Assembly (NCBI GenBank): GCA_039810245.1
Contig: JBDHWQ010000007.1
Span: 100,935 to 164,934, forward strand
Source: CALDSL01 sp039810245
Lineage (GTDB): Bacteria > Chloroflexota > Anaerolineae > Anaerolineales > Anaerolineaceae
Direction of reading: 5' to 3'
Length of the DNA: 64,000 bases
The position numbers and the translations under genes are program-made. Position 1 is the stretch's first letter. Each line of letters starts with the position of its first letter. Under the pieces are notes generated by a model. The model was not told the origin of the DNA and did no database searches. It worked only from the letters and a program-made list of their open reading frames with translations. Of this stretch, positions 40,701-49,220 are shown piece by piece.

Positions 40701-41608
40701 TCTTCGCACAACTGGCGCAGATACGTCTCTTCGGTATGGCCGTCGGGAACGGGGAACAGCGGCAGGTGGTAGCCCTTCATCGAAAGGTCCACGTTGCAGC
40801 GCTCGGCGATCAGCAGCGTGTTGCTGATCGCTTCCGGCACTTCACGGAACAGGCTGCTCATCTCCTGGGGCGAGCGCAAGTAATAGCTATCGTTGTTCAT
40901 GCGCATGCGGTTTGGGTCGGAGAGCAGCGCCCCGGTCTGCACCGCAAGTAAGATATCCTGCAGGCGCGCGTCTTCGCGGTTGATGTAGTGCGCGTCGTTG
41001 GTGGCCACGTAGCGCGCGTTATAGCGCGGACCCAGTTCCATCAGCGCGCGGTTGACCGTGCCCAGCTCATCGATGTCGTGTTCCTGCAGCTCGAGGTAGA
41101 AGCGGTCGGGGCCAAAGACTTCGAAATACCAGTCCATCTTGAGCCGCGCCGCTTCGACGCCTTCGTTGATCACCGTGCGCGGAATGTCGGCCGCCAGGCA
41201 GCCGCTGGTGCAGATCAACCCTTCGGAATGGCTCTCCAGGTAATCTTTATCGACGCGCGGGTAGCTGTAAAAGCCTTCAAGCTGCGCTGCCGAGGCAATC
41301 TTGAGCAGGTTTTTGTAACCGGCTTCATTTTCGGCCAGCAGCAGCAGGTGATAGGCGCGCTTATCCAGCTTGGGGTCGCGGTCCTGCATGCGGCGCGGGG
41401 CCAGGTAGGCTTCCAGCCCAATGATGGGCTTAATGCCCGCGGCGGTGGCAGCGTTGTAGAACTCGATCGTGCCGAACATGGTGCCGTGGTCGGTGAGGGC
41501 GATGGCGGGCATGTCCATCTCTTTGGCGCGCTTGACCAGCTTTTTAATGTCGGAAAAGCCGTCGAGCAGCGAATATTGCGAATGGACGTGCAAATGGGCA
41601 AACGACAT
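37733..41608 (-). CDS. dnaE: DNA polymerase III alpha subunit
   Basis: The product is 1291 residues. The start at 41608 has GGGGAG upstream. The PHP domain at the N-terminus (HLHVHSQYSLLDGFSD, ALTDHGTMFG) is followed by the polymerase palm with RISMPDIDLDFQDDKR (catalytic Asp pair) and WYNARGSAAGSLTAY. Fingers, HhH and OB domains follow (VCVAGMVTRFRLHQTKKGDAMGFVTLED). An unusual Pro/Ala-rich segment of about 140 residues (roughly 1070-1208, encoded at about 37985-38405) separates the OB fold from a short C-terminal domain. It is the main replicative polymerase. Confidence 0.95.
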   Translation of the reverse strand: MSFAHLHVHSQYSLLDGFSDIKKLVKRAKEMDMPAIALTDHGTMFGTIEFYNAATAAGIKPIIGLEAYLAPRRMQDRDPKLDKRAYHLLLLAENEAGYKNLLKIASAAQLEGFYSYPRVDKDYLESHSEGLICTSGCLAADIPRTVINEGVEAARLKMDWYFEVFGPDRFYLELQEHDIDELGTVNRALMELGPRYNARYVATNDAHYINREDARLQDILLAVQTGALLSDPNRMRMNNDSYYLRSPQEMSSLFREVPEAISNTLLIAERCNVDLSMKGYHLPLFPVPDGHTEETYLRQLCEEGLRRRYAARANDPEVRERLEYELRVIHQMGFDAYFLIVWDLCRYARASDIWYNARGSAAGSLTAYTLDITLVEPIEHKLIFERFLNPGRISMPDIDLDFQDDKRANVMEYCAHKYGDDKVAQIITFGTMGARGAIRDVGRVMDIPISEVDRIAKMIPNQPGKPTTITEALEQAPDLKQAYNEAEYLRALIDTAAQMEGSVRNAGTHAAGVIITDRPIIEYTALHRPTSGSEESPIKSVSQFEMSIVESQGLLKVDFLGLASLTVMQRACQMIAERHGVSYTLDNIPTDDADTFKFLGQGHTAGVFQLEGTGMTRYVVQMQPRNLDNIIAMVALYRPGPLEFIPQYIRRMHGEERPSYRHPALEEIFGDTFGIPIYQEQIMFAAIKLAGYTASEADDLRKAISKKKADVLLKHRLKFIAGAQERGIDEGIATQIFEDWENFARYGFNKSHAADYGVIAVQTAYLKAHYTVEYMTALLSASKNDTAKIALYVADCRAMGIEVLPPDVNSSHWDFSIEDRAEGPAAIRFGLGAVKNVGMSPVELMLEARKERAFRDLNDFARRVDLRTVGKRSLECMIRVGAMDCFGPRKSLLTALDQVLSVSSSHFRAALSGQLSFFGTIEGVEEDIILPPSSSLDRREQLEWERELIGLYVSDHPLSPYLGALQGRVTHYSAQLSEAGHNDKVCVAGMVTRFRLHQTKKGDAMGFVTLEDVQGNIELVLFPKTWARFSRLIEPDVVLLAEGKVDSAQGDPKVLVDKLTPLSLADLPAEDSPSQPLAVAATTPPSSSPAMPAAMPVSVPALAIAETAAGWDVDVPPEPDFPDDWPLEAPGGEEWHFAPTPSSPRAQPAAPKAESQRPAPAPQPDAVDPQPGSAQAYPLPQKPASFVPISSYIVPPTPEAAENSARQPRMVTVVLRATGDKPRDGRRIRRVYGLLHSHFGNDRFAFLIYEKGHSYLMEFPNDTTGLSPDLLRNLGELVGDENVRVETIKVL

Positions 41609-41752
41609 AAGGCTCCCCGGCAAAGACCCATTATAGGGACGATGAAACACCAGAAAAGTACCCTGATATCGAAGGGTACGTCACGGCGCGGAAAGCGAGC
41701 CAACAGCGAAGGTGCATCCTCACAGGATGCTTACAGCGGGCACGCTGAAGCC

Positions 41753-41758
41753 ATTATA
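41753..41758 (-). promoter_or_regulatory. -10 element upstream of dnaE
   Basis: TATAAT (41758-41753, minus strand) would give a leader of about 138 nt. The -35 is weak. The leader contains the small hairpin GCATCCTCACAGGATGC near 41714-41730. Confidence 0.4.
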
Positions 41759-41820
41759 GCATGCGGGCGGGGGGCCGAATCTAAAAGATTGGCGCTGTGT
41801 AGAACATTTAAGATAGATAC

Positions 41821-43269
41821 TTACGGCGCGCCCACCCAGCCCAACGCGCTGACCGCCTGGGCCACGCGCTGCGGCTCGCCATCTGGCAGCGCGGCGCGGT
41901 ACAGGTCGCCTTTGCTGACGAAGAATACAGCGCTGCCATCCGGAGCCCAGGTGGCCTCGGTAACCGGCAGGGTGGTGATGGCACGCCCGGGCAGCCCATC
42001 CTGGCTGTACAGGCGCAGGCCGGGGCTGGCGCTGCCCGCCGCGGTCCAAAACGCAACCTGCGTCCCATCGGGAGAGGCAGCCGGCAGGTTTTCTTCATCG
42101 GCGAAGGTAACTTTGTCGATGCCGGGGTAGAAAGATACTACCGCGCCGGCACGCGCGGCAAAGAAGCGCCCCGCGCGCGGCAGGTAGTCCAACCGCAGCA
42201 TGCTGCCGCGCTCCACCGCCACCGGGCCGCTGTTGGGCGAGGTCCAGTACAGGCCGGCGGGCAGGCCTTCGGCGTTTTTATCTTTGGGCTGAGCGATAAA
42301 GGCCAGCACCGCCTTTTCGGGGCTGAAAGCAGCCTGGCTCATTGCCCCGGCGAACTTGAGCTGCGCGTGCTGTTTCTTATCCAGCAGGAAGCGCCGCGCT
42401 TCCATCCAACCGGCCGGGCGCTGCGAGGCCACCACAAAGGTATTGTTGTCCGTCCAGCCGTAGATCTGCTCGGAAAAGCTGGCCGGGGCGTACAGCGTGC
42501 GCAGGGTGACGCCGTCCACCGAGAGGTAATAAACGGTCTGGGTGGTGTAGCTGCCCAGCGCCGGGTACATCAGCAGTTCCTGAACCAGCAGCGCACTTCC
42601 ATCCGGCGACCATACCGGGAAGCTGCTCTCACCCAGGTTACCGGTCAGCCGCGCCTGGCTCGAATCAGCCGGGGAATAGACGTACACGTCGGTGAACGCG
42701 CCGTCCATTGCGCCGGTAAAAGCCAGCCGGCTGCCATCCGGCGACCAGGCCATAGCGGGGGTGTTCTGCTGCGCCAGGATGCCGGCGTAGAGCAGCTTTT
42801 GCGCGCCGGTGAGGTCGGGGTGTGAGAGCAGCGGGAACGAGGTGATCGTGCCGCCGCGCGGCAGCCCGAAAATGGTCAGTGTGGCGTTGCGGCTGTTGTA
42901 CAGGCTGAAGTACGCGCCAGGCCCGCTGGGGCGCGCGAACAGCGGTCCGCTCAGCTCGGGGAATACGCCCATCACGGTGCGCCCGCTGCCATCCGGGTTA
43001 AGCGCCACCACCTCATAGCCAACCTTGGACTCCGACAGAAAGGTCAGCCAGGGGCCGCTTTCATTGAGCGCATCGGCCGGGGCGGTGGGCTGAGCCTGCG
43101 CCGGCGTGACGGTGACAGCCGGAGTGGCGGTGGGGGCCACGGTGGGCTCCTCGGTGGGGGCGGGGCGGGGCGTGCTGGTGGCCGGGCGCATAAAGTCCGG
43201 GTAGCCATAGGGATTGCACGCCGCCAGGGTAAAGGCCAGCAGCAGGGGCAGCAGGATACGAATTTTCAT
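41821..43269 (-). CDS. WD40/PD40-like beta-propeller lipoprotein
   Basis: The product is 482 residues. The start at 43269 forms an ATGA overlap with the upstream kinase gene. The signal peptide ends in LLAFTLAACNPY (Cys near 18). A Thr/Pro-rich linker precedes propeller blades in TolB/PD40 style: VVALNPDGSGRTVM, AWSPDGSRLAFTG, VWSPDGSALLV, AASPDGTQVAFW and TWAPDGSAVFFV. It is anchored outside the membrane and is likely a binding or scaffold protein. The ligand is unknown. Confidence 0.82.
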   Translation of the reverse strand: MKIRILLPLLLAFTLAACNPYGYPDFMRPATSTPRPAPTEEPTVAPTATPAVTVTPAQAQPTAPADALNESGPWLTFLSESKVGYEVVALNPDGSGRTVMGVFPELSGPLFARPSGPGAYFSLYNSRNATLTIFGLPRGGTITSFPLLSHPDLTGAQKLLYAGILAQQNTPAMAWSPDGSRLAFTGAMDGAFTDVYVYSPADSSQARLTGNLGESSFPVWSPDGSALLVQELLMYPALGSYTTQTVYYLSVDGVTLRTLYAPASFSEQIYGWTDNNTFVVASQRPAGWMEARRFLLDKKQHAQLKFAGAMSQAAFSPEKAVLAFIAQPKDKNAEGLPAGLYWTSPNSGPVAVERGSMLRLDYLPRAGRFFAARAGAVVSFYPGIDKVTFADEENLPAASPDGTQVAFWTAAGSASPGLRLYSQDGLPGRAITTLPVTEATWAPDGSAVFFVSKGDLYRAALPDGEPQRVAQAVSALGWVGAP

Positions 43270-44132
43270 GACCGCTTCCAATAATCCTCATCCGCGAACA
43301 GTTCGGCGTCAATTTCCGCCCCGGGCCACGCCCCAGGGTGGGAGCAGGTGGCCGCGGCAGCGCCCGCCGCGACCGACAGGCATTCCTTCATGGGTTTGCG
43401 TTGCAAGTACGCGGCCAGGAACGCGCCGCTATAGCTGTCGCCCGCGCCCAGCGCGTCGTCGCTGCACGCCGGCGTCGCTCCGGGCGGCAGCGCCGGCTGG
43501 AGCAGGATTTTTCCGGCCTCGCACGCCAGGCTGCCTGCATCACCCAGCGTCACCACCACCACGCGCGCGCCGCGCGCGGCCGCGTCTCGCGCCAGGCGCT
43601 CTGCCGCGGCCTGGTCACCTGATGGGCGGGCGAAAAACGCCACCTCCACCAGCGGCAGGCTGGCATTCGCCAGCGCGTCGTCGCTGCACGGGCCGTAATC
43701 CAGGCTGATGCGCGGCCCACCGGGCTGCGCCAGCACGGGCAGAGCGGCCAGCGGGTCGTCAATCCAGTTGAGGTGCGCCATCTGCGCGTCACGCGCATAC
43801 TCCAGTATGGCCGGCGTGGGCTGAAACGGCCGGCGCGCGGGCATCAGCTCGTGGGCGAACTGGTGGCCGGCGGGGGTCACGCGCACCGGCACGCGCCGCG
43901 TGCGCCCATCGAACGGCTCTACGCGTGATACGTCTACCCCGCGCGCGGCGACCCGCGCCAGCAGCGCGCGGCCGGCGGGATCATCGCCCGGCGACCCGGC
44001 GCAGGCGGCGTCCAGACCACAGGCACGCGCGGCCACGGCCACGTTCAGCGCGCTGCCGCCGGCAAAGGCGCGCCGCACGGGCGGCAAGTACAGGTCGATG
44101 CAGGGGTCTCCGAGGCAAACCAGGCTGGGCAT
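43266..44132 (-). CDS. PfkB-family sugar kinase
   Basis: The product is 288 residues. It begins LVCLGDPCIDLYLPPVRRAFAGGSALNVAVAARACG (PfkB signature 1 region) and has the C-terminal signature DALGAGDSYSGAFLAAYLQ with the catalytic base Asp in GAGD. The CIDLY/GGSALNVAV form is like fructoselysine-6-kinase and related kinases, but the sugar cannot be named. The gene lies directly upstream of, and overlaps, the propeller lipoprotein gene. Confidence 0.88.
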   Translation of the reverse strand: MPSLVCLGDPCIDLYLPPVRRAFAGGSALNVAVAARACGLDAACAGSPGDDPAGRALLARVAARGVDVSRVEPFDGRTRRVPVRVTPAGHQFAHELMPARRPFQPTPAILEYARDAQMAHLNWIDDPLAALPVLAQPGGPRISLDYGPCSDDALANASLPLVEVAFFARPSGDQAAAERLARDAAARGARVVVVTLGDAGSLACEAGKILLQPALPPGATPACSDDALGAGDSYSGAFLAAYLQRKPMKECLSVAAGAAAATCSHPGAWPGAEIDAELFADEDYWKRS

Positions 44133-44193
44133 GGGGCGTCTCCAACCCCCATTGTAACCCCGCGCGCGGGGCAGGGCAAATTGGGTTGAGAAT

Positions 44194-44230
44194 ACGCAGC
44201 GGCCGGCGTGTCTCCCGCCGGCCGCTGCGT
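44194..44230. terminator. GC-rich terminator-like hairpin
   Basis: A 15-bp stem (44194-44208 with 44216-44230) with a 7-nt loop lies between the end of the ABC exporter operon and the start of the kinase gene. The T-tract is poor. Confidence 0.6.
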
Positions 44231-44245
44231 TCCTATCGTCTTTTC

Positions 44246-46147
44246 TTATACGGTCAGCGCGTGCTCGAACTGGCTGTTATACAGCTCAGCGTAGAAGCCG
44301 TTCTGCGCCAGCAGGTCTTCATGCGTGCCCTGCTCCACGATATCGCCGTCACGCATCACCAGGATGCGGTCGGCGTCGCGGATGGTGGACAGGCGGTGGG
44401 CGATGATGAAGCTGGTGCGGCCTTTCATCAGGCTCTGCATCGCGCGCTGGATCAGCACTTCAGTACGCGTGTCCACCGAGCTGGTGGCCTCATCCAGGAT
44501 GAGAATGCGCGGGTCGGCCAGCACGGCGCGGGCGATGGTGAGAAGCTGCTTCTGCCCCTGCGAGATGTTGGACGCTTCTTCGTTGAGCACCATCTTGTAG
44601 CCATCCGGCAGGGTATGGACGAAGTGATCGACGTGCGCGGCGCGCGCGGCGGCGATGACTTCCTCATCGCTGGCGCTAGGGCGGCCGTAGCGGATATTTT
44701 CCATGATCGTGTCGTTGTACAGCCAGGTGTCCTGCAGCACCATGCCAAACTGGCTGCGCAGGTCGCGGCGGGTGAAGTCTTTGATGTTGATGCCATCGAT
44801 CAGGATTGCGCCCGAGTTGACGTCGTAGAAGCGCATCAGCAGCTTGACCATAGTGGTCTTGCCCGCGCCGGTGGGCCCAACGATCGCAATCCGCTGCCCG
44901 GGCTGGACGCACACCGAGAAATCGTTGATGATGACCTTATCGGGACTGTAGCCAAAATGCACGTGCTGGAACTCCACTTCGCCGTCCACGCAGGCCGTGC
45001 CTTCTTTGCACGGAAGCTGCACCGGGTTTTCGGTCTCTGGCACATCCTCGCCCTCGCCAAGGAACTGGAACACGCGCTCGGCGGCCGCGGCGGTCTGCTG
45101 CAGCACGTTCGAGGTGTTGGCAAGCTGCGAGATGGGCTGGGTGAACCCGCGCACATATTGGATGAATGCCTGGATATCGCCTACGGTGATGGTGCCGCGG
45201 AAGGCCAGGTAGCCACCCAGAATGGTCACCGCCACGTAGCCCAGATTGCCGATGAAGTTCATCACCGGCATCAGCAGCCCGGAGAGGAACTGCGACTTCC
45301 ACGCCGAGGAATACAGGCGGCTGTTCGACTGGTCGAAGATGGCCACGCTGCGCGCCTCGCCGTTGAATGCTTTCATCACTACGTGGCCGCCAAACATTTC
45401 CTCAACATGCCCATTGACATGCCCCAGATAATCCTGCTGTTCTTTGAAGTACTTCTGCGATTTGCCGATCACCAGCCCGGTGAAGGCCAGCGACAGCGGG
45501 ATGACCAGCAGCGCCACCAGGGTCATCTGCCAGCTAATCGAGAACATCATCACCAGCGTGCCCACCACCGACACCACCGAGGTGATGATCTGCGACAGGC
45601 TCTGGTTCATCGTCTGGCTGACGGTGTCCACGTCGTTGGTGATGCGCGAGAGCACTTCCCCGTGGTTGGTGCCGTCGAAATAGCGCAGGGGCATGCGGTT
45701 GATTTTGTCGGCGATGTCCTTGCGGAAGCGGTAGGTGACTTTGGCAGTCACGCTCGCCATGATCCAGCCCTGAATGTAGGCGAACAGGGTGGCCAGCAGG
45801 TACAGGCCGATCATCATCAGCAGGATGTTGCCGATGTAGGCAAAATCTACGCCCTCGCCGCTGCCGTTGATCTGGCCCATGACACCTTCGAACAGCTTGG
45901 TGGTGGCCTGGCCCAGGATCTTGGGGCCGAGGATATTGAACACGGTGGACGCCGCGGCGAAGATCATCACCACCAGGATGGCCAGCTTGTATGATCCCAG
46001 GTAATCCAGCAGTTGGCGCATTGTACCGCGAAAATCGCGCGCCTTTTCGCCGCGCATCATGCCACGCGGGCCAAAGCCCGGCCCGTGGCCCATGCCGCCC
46101 TGACCGCCGGCCGGGCGCCGGTTGTTGTTTGCGCTTCCTTGCATCAT
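44246..46147 (-). CDS. Heterodimeric ABC exporter, canonical subunit
   Basis: The product is 633 residues. After a Gly/Met/Arg-rich N-terminus, six membrane helices (from residue 50 on) are followed by a nucleotide-binding domain. This has Walker A GPTGAGKTTM, signature NISQGQKQLLTIARAV, Walker B with catalytic Glu ILILDEATSSVD, and the switch His in IIAHRLSTI. It is paired with the overlapping upstream gene product, whose domain is degenerate, as in LmrCD, BmrCD and TM287/288 drug exporters. The start forms an ATGA overlap. Confidence 0.92.
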   Translation of the reverse strand: MMQGSANNNRRPAGGQGGMGHGPGFGPRGMMRGEKARDFRGTMRQLLDYLGSYKLAILVVMIFAAASTVFNILGPKILGQATTKLFEGVMGQINGSGEGVDFAYIGNILLMMIGLYLLATLFAYIQGWIMASVTAKVTYRFRKDIADKINRMPLRYFDGTNHGEVLSRITNDVDTVSQTMNQSLSQIITSVVSVVGTLVMMFSISWQMTLVALLVIPLSLAFTGLVIGKSQKYFKEQQDYLGHVNGHVEEMFGGHVVMKAFNGEARSVAIFDQSNSRLYSSAWKSQFLSGLLMPVMNFIGNLGYVAVTILGGYLAFRGTITVGDIQAFIQYVRGFTQPISQLANTSNVLQQTAAAAERVFQFLGEGEDVPETENPVQLPCKEGTACVDGEVEFQHVHFGYSPDKVIINDFSVCVQPGQRIAIVGPTGAGKTTMVKLLMRFYDVNSGAILIDGINIKDFTRRDLRSQFGMVLQDTWLYNDTIMENIRYGRPSASDEEVIAAARAAHVDHFVHTLPDGYKMVLNEEASNISQGQKQLLTIARAVLADPRILILDEATSSVDTRTEVLIQRAMQSLMKGRTSFIIAHRLSTIRDADRILVMRDGDIVEQGTHEDLLAQNGFYAELYNSQFEHALTV

Positions 46148-48387
46148 GCCAGTTCCTCCACGCTCAACTGCGACAGCGCAATTTCGCGGTATGTTTCGCA
46201 GGTGTCCATGAGCTGCTGGTGGGTGCCTTTGCCCACCACGCTGCCTTCTTCCAATACGATGATCTGCTCGGCGTTCTTGATGGTCGAGACGCGCTGGGTG
46301 ACGAAGATGAGCGTGCTGCCCTGGCGCATGCGCTCTTTGAGCGCGCGGCGTAGGGCGGCGTCGGTCTTGAAGTCCAGCGCCGAGAAACTGTCATCGAAGA
46401 TGTAGATGGGGGCGCGCTTGACCAGCGCGCGGGCAATCGACAGGCGCTGTTTCTGCCCGCCGGAGACGTTCGCCCCGCCCTGCGCGATTTCCGCCTGCAT
46501 GCCGCCCGGCTGGGTGCTGACAAACTCGGCCGCCTGGGCGATTTCGATGGCTTCTTCCAGCATGCGCTCGCCGGCGTTCTCATCAGCGTAGCGCAGGTTG
46601 CTCTCGATGGTGCCCGAGAACAGCGTGCTCTTCTGCGGGATGTAACCGATGCGCTCGCGCAGGGCGTTCTGGCTGACATCGCGGATGTCCACGCCGTCGA
46701 TCAGGATAGCGCCACTGGTGATGTCGTAGAAGCGCGGGATCAGATTGACCACCGTGGATTTGCCCGATCCGGTAGAGCCGATGAAGGCCGTGGTCTGGCC
46801 GGGCCGCGCGGTGAAGCTGATATCATGCAGCACGTCTTCATCCGCGCCGGGGTAGCGGAAGCTTACGTCGCGGAATTCCACCGTGCCGCGGAACGGCTCG
46901 GGGAAGGTTTTGGGCTGCTGTGGGTCGTGGATGGTGGGCTCGGTGTCCAGCACTTCGCTGACGCGGCCGGCGGAAACCGATGCGCGTGGCAGGATGATGA
47001 ACATGAACGACATCATCAAGAAGGAGAACACGATCTGCATGGCATACTGCAGGAAGGCCATCATATCGCCCACCTGCATGCGCGCCTGGGCCACCTGGTG
47101 CGCGCCCACCCAGATGATCGCCAGTGTCAGCCCGTTCATGATCAGCATCATGGTAGGGAACATGGTGGCCATCACCCGGCTGACGAACAGCGTGGTGCCG
47201 GTCAGGTCCTGGTTGGCCTCATCAAAGCGCCTGGCTTCGAAGGGCTGCATGTTGAAGGCGCGGATCACCATCATGCCGGCCAGGCTGTCGCGCGTCACCA
47301 TGTTGAGCCGGTCGACCAGGCTCTGCATGCGTTTGAATTTGGGCAGTGAGACGGAAAAGACGATCACCACCAGGCTGAGCAGCATGGCCACAGCCACGGC
47401 GATCAGCCACCACATGGATGAGTCTTTGCCGATGGCGCGGATGATGCCGCCTACGCCCATGATCGGCGCGTAGAATACCATGCGGATCATCATGATCACC
47501 ACCATCTGGATCTGGGTGATGTCGTTGGTGGTGCGCGTGATTAGCGACGCGGTGGAGAAGCGGTCAAATTCGGTGCTGGAGAAGCTTTCGACCTTCTGGA
47601 ACACCGACTGGCGCAGGTCGCGCGCTGCGCCGGCCGCGGTGCGCGCCGAAAGATAGCTGACCGCGATGGTACAGGCCACCGAAACTAACGTCACCAGCAG
47701 CATGATGCCACCGATACGCAAGATGTAGCTGTTTTCCAGCTTGCTGATGTCCATGCCCAGGGCTTCGTACTCGCTTTTTACCACGCGCACGCCGGCCTGG
47801 CTGACCATGTTTTCGCCCAGCGCCGAAAATTGTTTTTCCACGCCCTGCTGCATTTGCGCGCGCTGCGCGGCAGGAAGCCGCCCCAGGACGGCGAACAGAT
47901 CGGTGCCCGGCGGAACTTTTGACAGGTCAAAGCTCGCCGATTGTCCCATCGCGGCGGCCTTGGCCGGGTCGACCAGCGCCTGCTCGATGGCGCTCACCGC
48001 CAGCAGGCTGCGCGCCATCAGCGGCTCGATCCAGGCCAGCTCTTCGGCGCTGACCGCGTTACGCACATACACCGCTTCGTTGGCCAGAGCCGGGTACTGG
48101 GCGATGTACGCGCTGCTTTGCGATGCACCAGGCTGCACCAGGGTGTAACTGCCCAGCAGGCGCTCGTGATCGGCTTCGGGGATGAAGAGCAGAGCGCGCT
48201 CCATTTGCGTGGCGCGGATGGCCTGCGGCGCGGCGCTTTCAACCCCGCCCTGCTGGATGCCCACGTTGACGATGCGCGACAGATAATCGGGCAGCGCCAG
48301 GTCCATGTTGGCCTGCACAAACAGCAGGACAATGGCAAGCAGGATCATGGGGAGATAGGGTTTGAGATAACGCAGAATACGAAACAT
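46144..48387 (-). CDS. Heterodimeric ABC exporter, subunit with non-canonical ATP site
   Basis: The product is 747 residues. Membrane helix 1 (residues 13-33) is followed by a long extracellular insertion (about 45-210) before helix 2, then a standard exporter core. The ATP domain has GSTGSGKSTV and NVSGGQKQRLSIARAL. Walker B reads IYIFDDSFSALD (Asp instead of catalytic Glu) and the switch motif reads TQRVST (Gln instead of His). These are marks of the degenerate-site subunit of LmrC/TM287-type heterodimers. A MarR regulator gene lies upstream. Confidence 0.92.
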   Translation of the reverse strand: MFRILRYLKPYLPMILLAIVLLFVQANMDLALPDYLSRIVNVGIQQGGVESAAPQAIRATQMERALLFIPEADHERLLGSYTLVQPGASQSSAYIAQYPALANEAVYVRNAVSAEELAWIEPLMARSLLAVSAIEQALVDPAKAAAMGQSASFDLSKVPPGTDLFAVLGRLPAAQRAQMQQGVEKQFSALGENMVSQAGVRVVKSEYEALGMDISKLENSYILRIGGIMLLVTLVSVACTIAVSYLSARTAAGAARDLRQSVFQKVESFSSTEFDRFSTASLITRTTNDITQIQMVVIMMIRMVFYAPIMGVGGIIRAIGKDSSMWWLIAVAVAMLLSLVVIVFSVSLPKFKRMQSLVDRLNMVTRDSLAGMMVIRAFNMQPFEARRFDEANQDLTGTTLFVSRVMATMFPTMMLIMNGLTLAIIWVGAHQVAQARMQVGDMMAFLQYAMQIVFSFLMMSFMFIILPRASVSAGRVSEVLDTEPTIHDPQQPKTFPEPFRGTVEFRDVSFRYPGADEDVLHDISFTARPGQTTAFIGSTGSGKSTVVNLIPRFYDITSGAILIDGVDIRDVSQNALRERIGYIPQKSTLFSGTIESNLRYADENAGERMLEEAIEIAQAAEFVSTQPGGMQAEIAQGGANVSGGQKQRLSIARALVKRAPIYIFDDSFSALDFKTDAALRRALKERMRQGSTLIFVTQRVSTIKNAEQIIVLEEGSVVGKGTHQQLMDTCETYREIALSQLSVEELA

Positions 48388-48438
48388 TGTTGCGAAAGCT
48401 CCTCTTGGGCGGCGCTTTCTCAGCGCGCGCCGGGGTGG

Positions 48439-49011
48439 TTACGCTGTTTTGGCGGAAGCAGCCGGTTCGTCGCGGTGGACAGGGCAAACCTGGGCTTCCA
48501 GGTTGTGGCGCAGCCGGGTGAGCAGCCCAATGAGCTGCCCCACTTCTTCGGGCGACATACCGTGCAGCAGGCGGTTGAGAGCCTGCATGCGGCCGGGTGC
48601 GGTTTCGAGCAGGACCTGGCGGCCAGTATCGCTGAGGTGGATGCGGAACACGCGCAGGTCGCGCGCGTCGGTCTGGCGCAGGATGTAGCCCTGCTCTTCC
48701 AACCCGCGCAGCAGCGCGCTGACCGTGTTCTTGCTCACCTGCTGGAAGTGGCTCAGCTCGGTGGGGGTCAACCCGGCGCGGTGGCCGATCTGCTCGGAGA
48801 GGAACAGGTGCAGCAGCAGCCGCCAGCGCGCGCCGGAGAGTGCCTGGTTTTCCTCGGTCTGCCGCGCTTCCAGAATTTCCATGAGCTGGACAATGCGGTT
48901 CAGCCCGGTAAATACTTCCACGCCGCTCAGGTCGTCGACCTGGAAAATTTGCCGGATCTGGCCCATGACGCGGCTGTGGATGTGGTCTCGCTCTTCAGGT
49001 TGTTTACCCAA
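48439..49011 (-). CDS. MarR-family transcriptional regulator
   Basis: The product is 190 residues from a TTG at 49011, with GAGGTGA five bases upstream; the nearby ATG (49016) is out of frame. It has the MarR winged helix: LTPTELSHFQQVSKNTVSALLRGLEEQGYILRQTDARDLRVFRIHLSDTGRQVL. A single Cys (CPVH) lies near the C-terminus. It heads the ABC exporter operon and is likely its ligand-responsive repressor. Confidence 0.88.
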   Translation of the reverse strand: MGKQPEERDHIHSRVMGQIRQIFQVDDLSGVEVFTGLNRIVQLMEILEARQTEENQALSGARWRLLLHLFLSEQIGHRAGLTPTELSHFQQVSKNTVSALLRGLEEQGYILRQTDARDLRVFRIHLSDTGRQVLLETAPGRMQALNRLLHGMSPEEVGQLIGLLTRLRHNLEAQVCPVHRDEPAASAKTA

Positions 49012-49030
49012 TCCATCACCTCAAAAGTAG

Positions 49031-49038
49031 TAACACGT
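49031..49038. promoter_or_regulatory. TAACACGT motif, mirrored at 49183-49190
   Basis: The 8-mer lies just downstream of the predicted MarR operon start. Its exact reverse complement lies just downstream of the divergent fmdB promoter, equidistant from the centre of the gap. It may be a shared operator half. Confidence 0.3.
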
Positions 49039-49056
49039 AGAACAATTCCAAGACGA

Positions 49057-49085
49057 AGTATATGGCACGCGCGGACGCGTGTCAA
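49057..49085 (-). promoter_or_regulatory. Sigma70 promoter of the marR-ABC exporter operon
   Basis: TTGACA (49085-49080), a 17-nt spacer and TATACT (49062-49057) on the minus strand predict a start near 49050. Confidence 0.8.
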
Positions 49086-49097
49086 GGGTCAAAGTTG

Positions 49098-49111
49098 TTA
49101 CAGAAGTGTAA
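49098..49111. promoter_or_regulatory. Inverted repeat TTACA-GAAG-TGTAA between divergent promoters
   Basis: A perfect 5-4-5 palindrome sits between the marR and fmdB promoters. It is a plausible regulator-binding site. Confidence 0.45.
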
Positions 49112-49139
49112 GAGGTTTATATGTCTTGTCCGCGCGTGC

Positions 49140-49168
49140 TTGATAGCAGCGAAATTCGGGTATATAAT
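49140..49168 (+). promoter_or_regulatory. Sigma70 promoter of the FmdB-family gene
   Basis: TTGATA (49140-49145), a 17-nt spacer and a perfect TATAAT (49163-49168) are present. Confidence 0.8.
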
Positions 49169-49220
49169 AAAACCGTTGTAAAACGTGTTATTGCCTGTAT
49201 GGCAACAAGAGGTGATGTTT

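Noticed and set aside
43925..45994. 689-codon frame antisense to the kinase and ABC exporter
   Set aside because: His- and Gln-rich shadow of a canonical ABC protein; no domain is recognisable.
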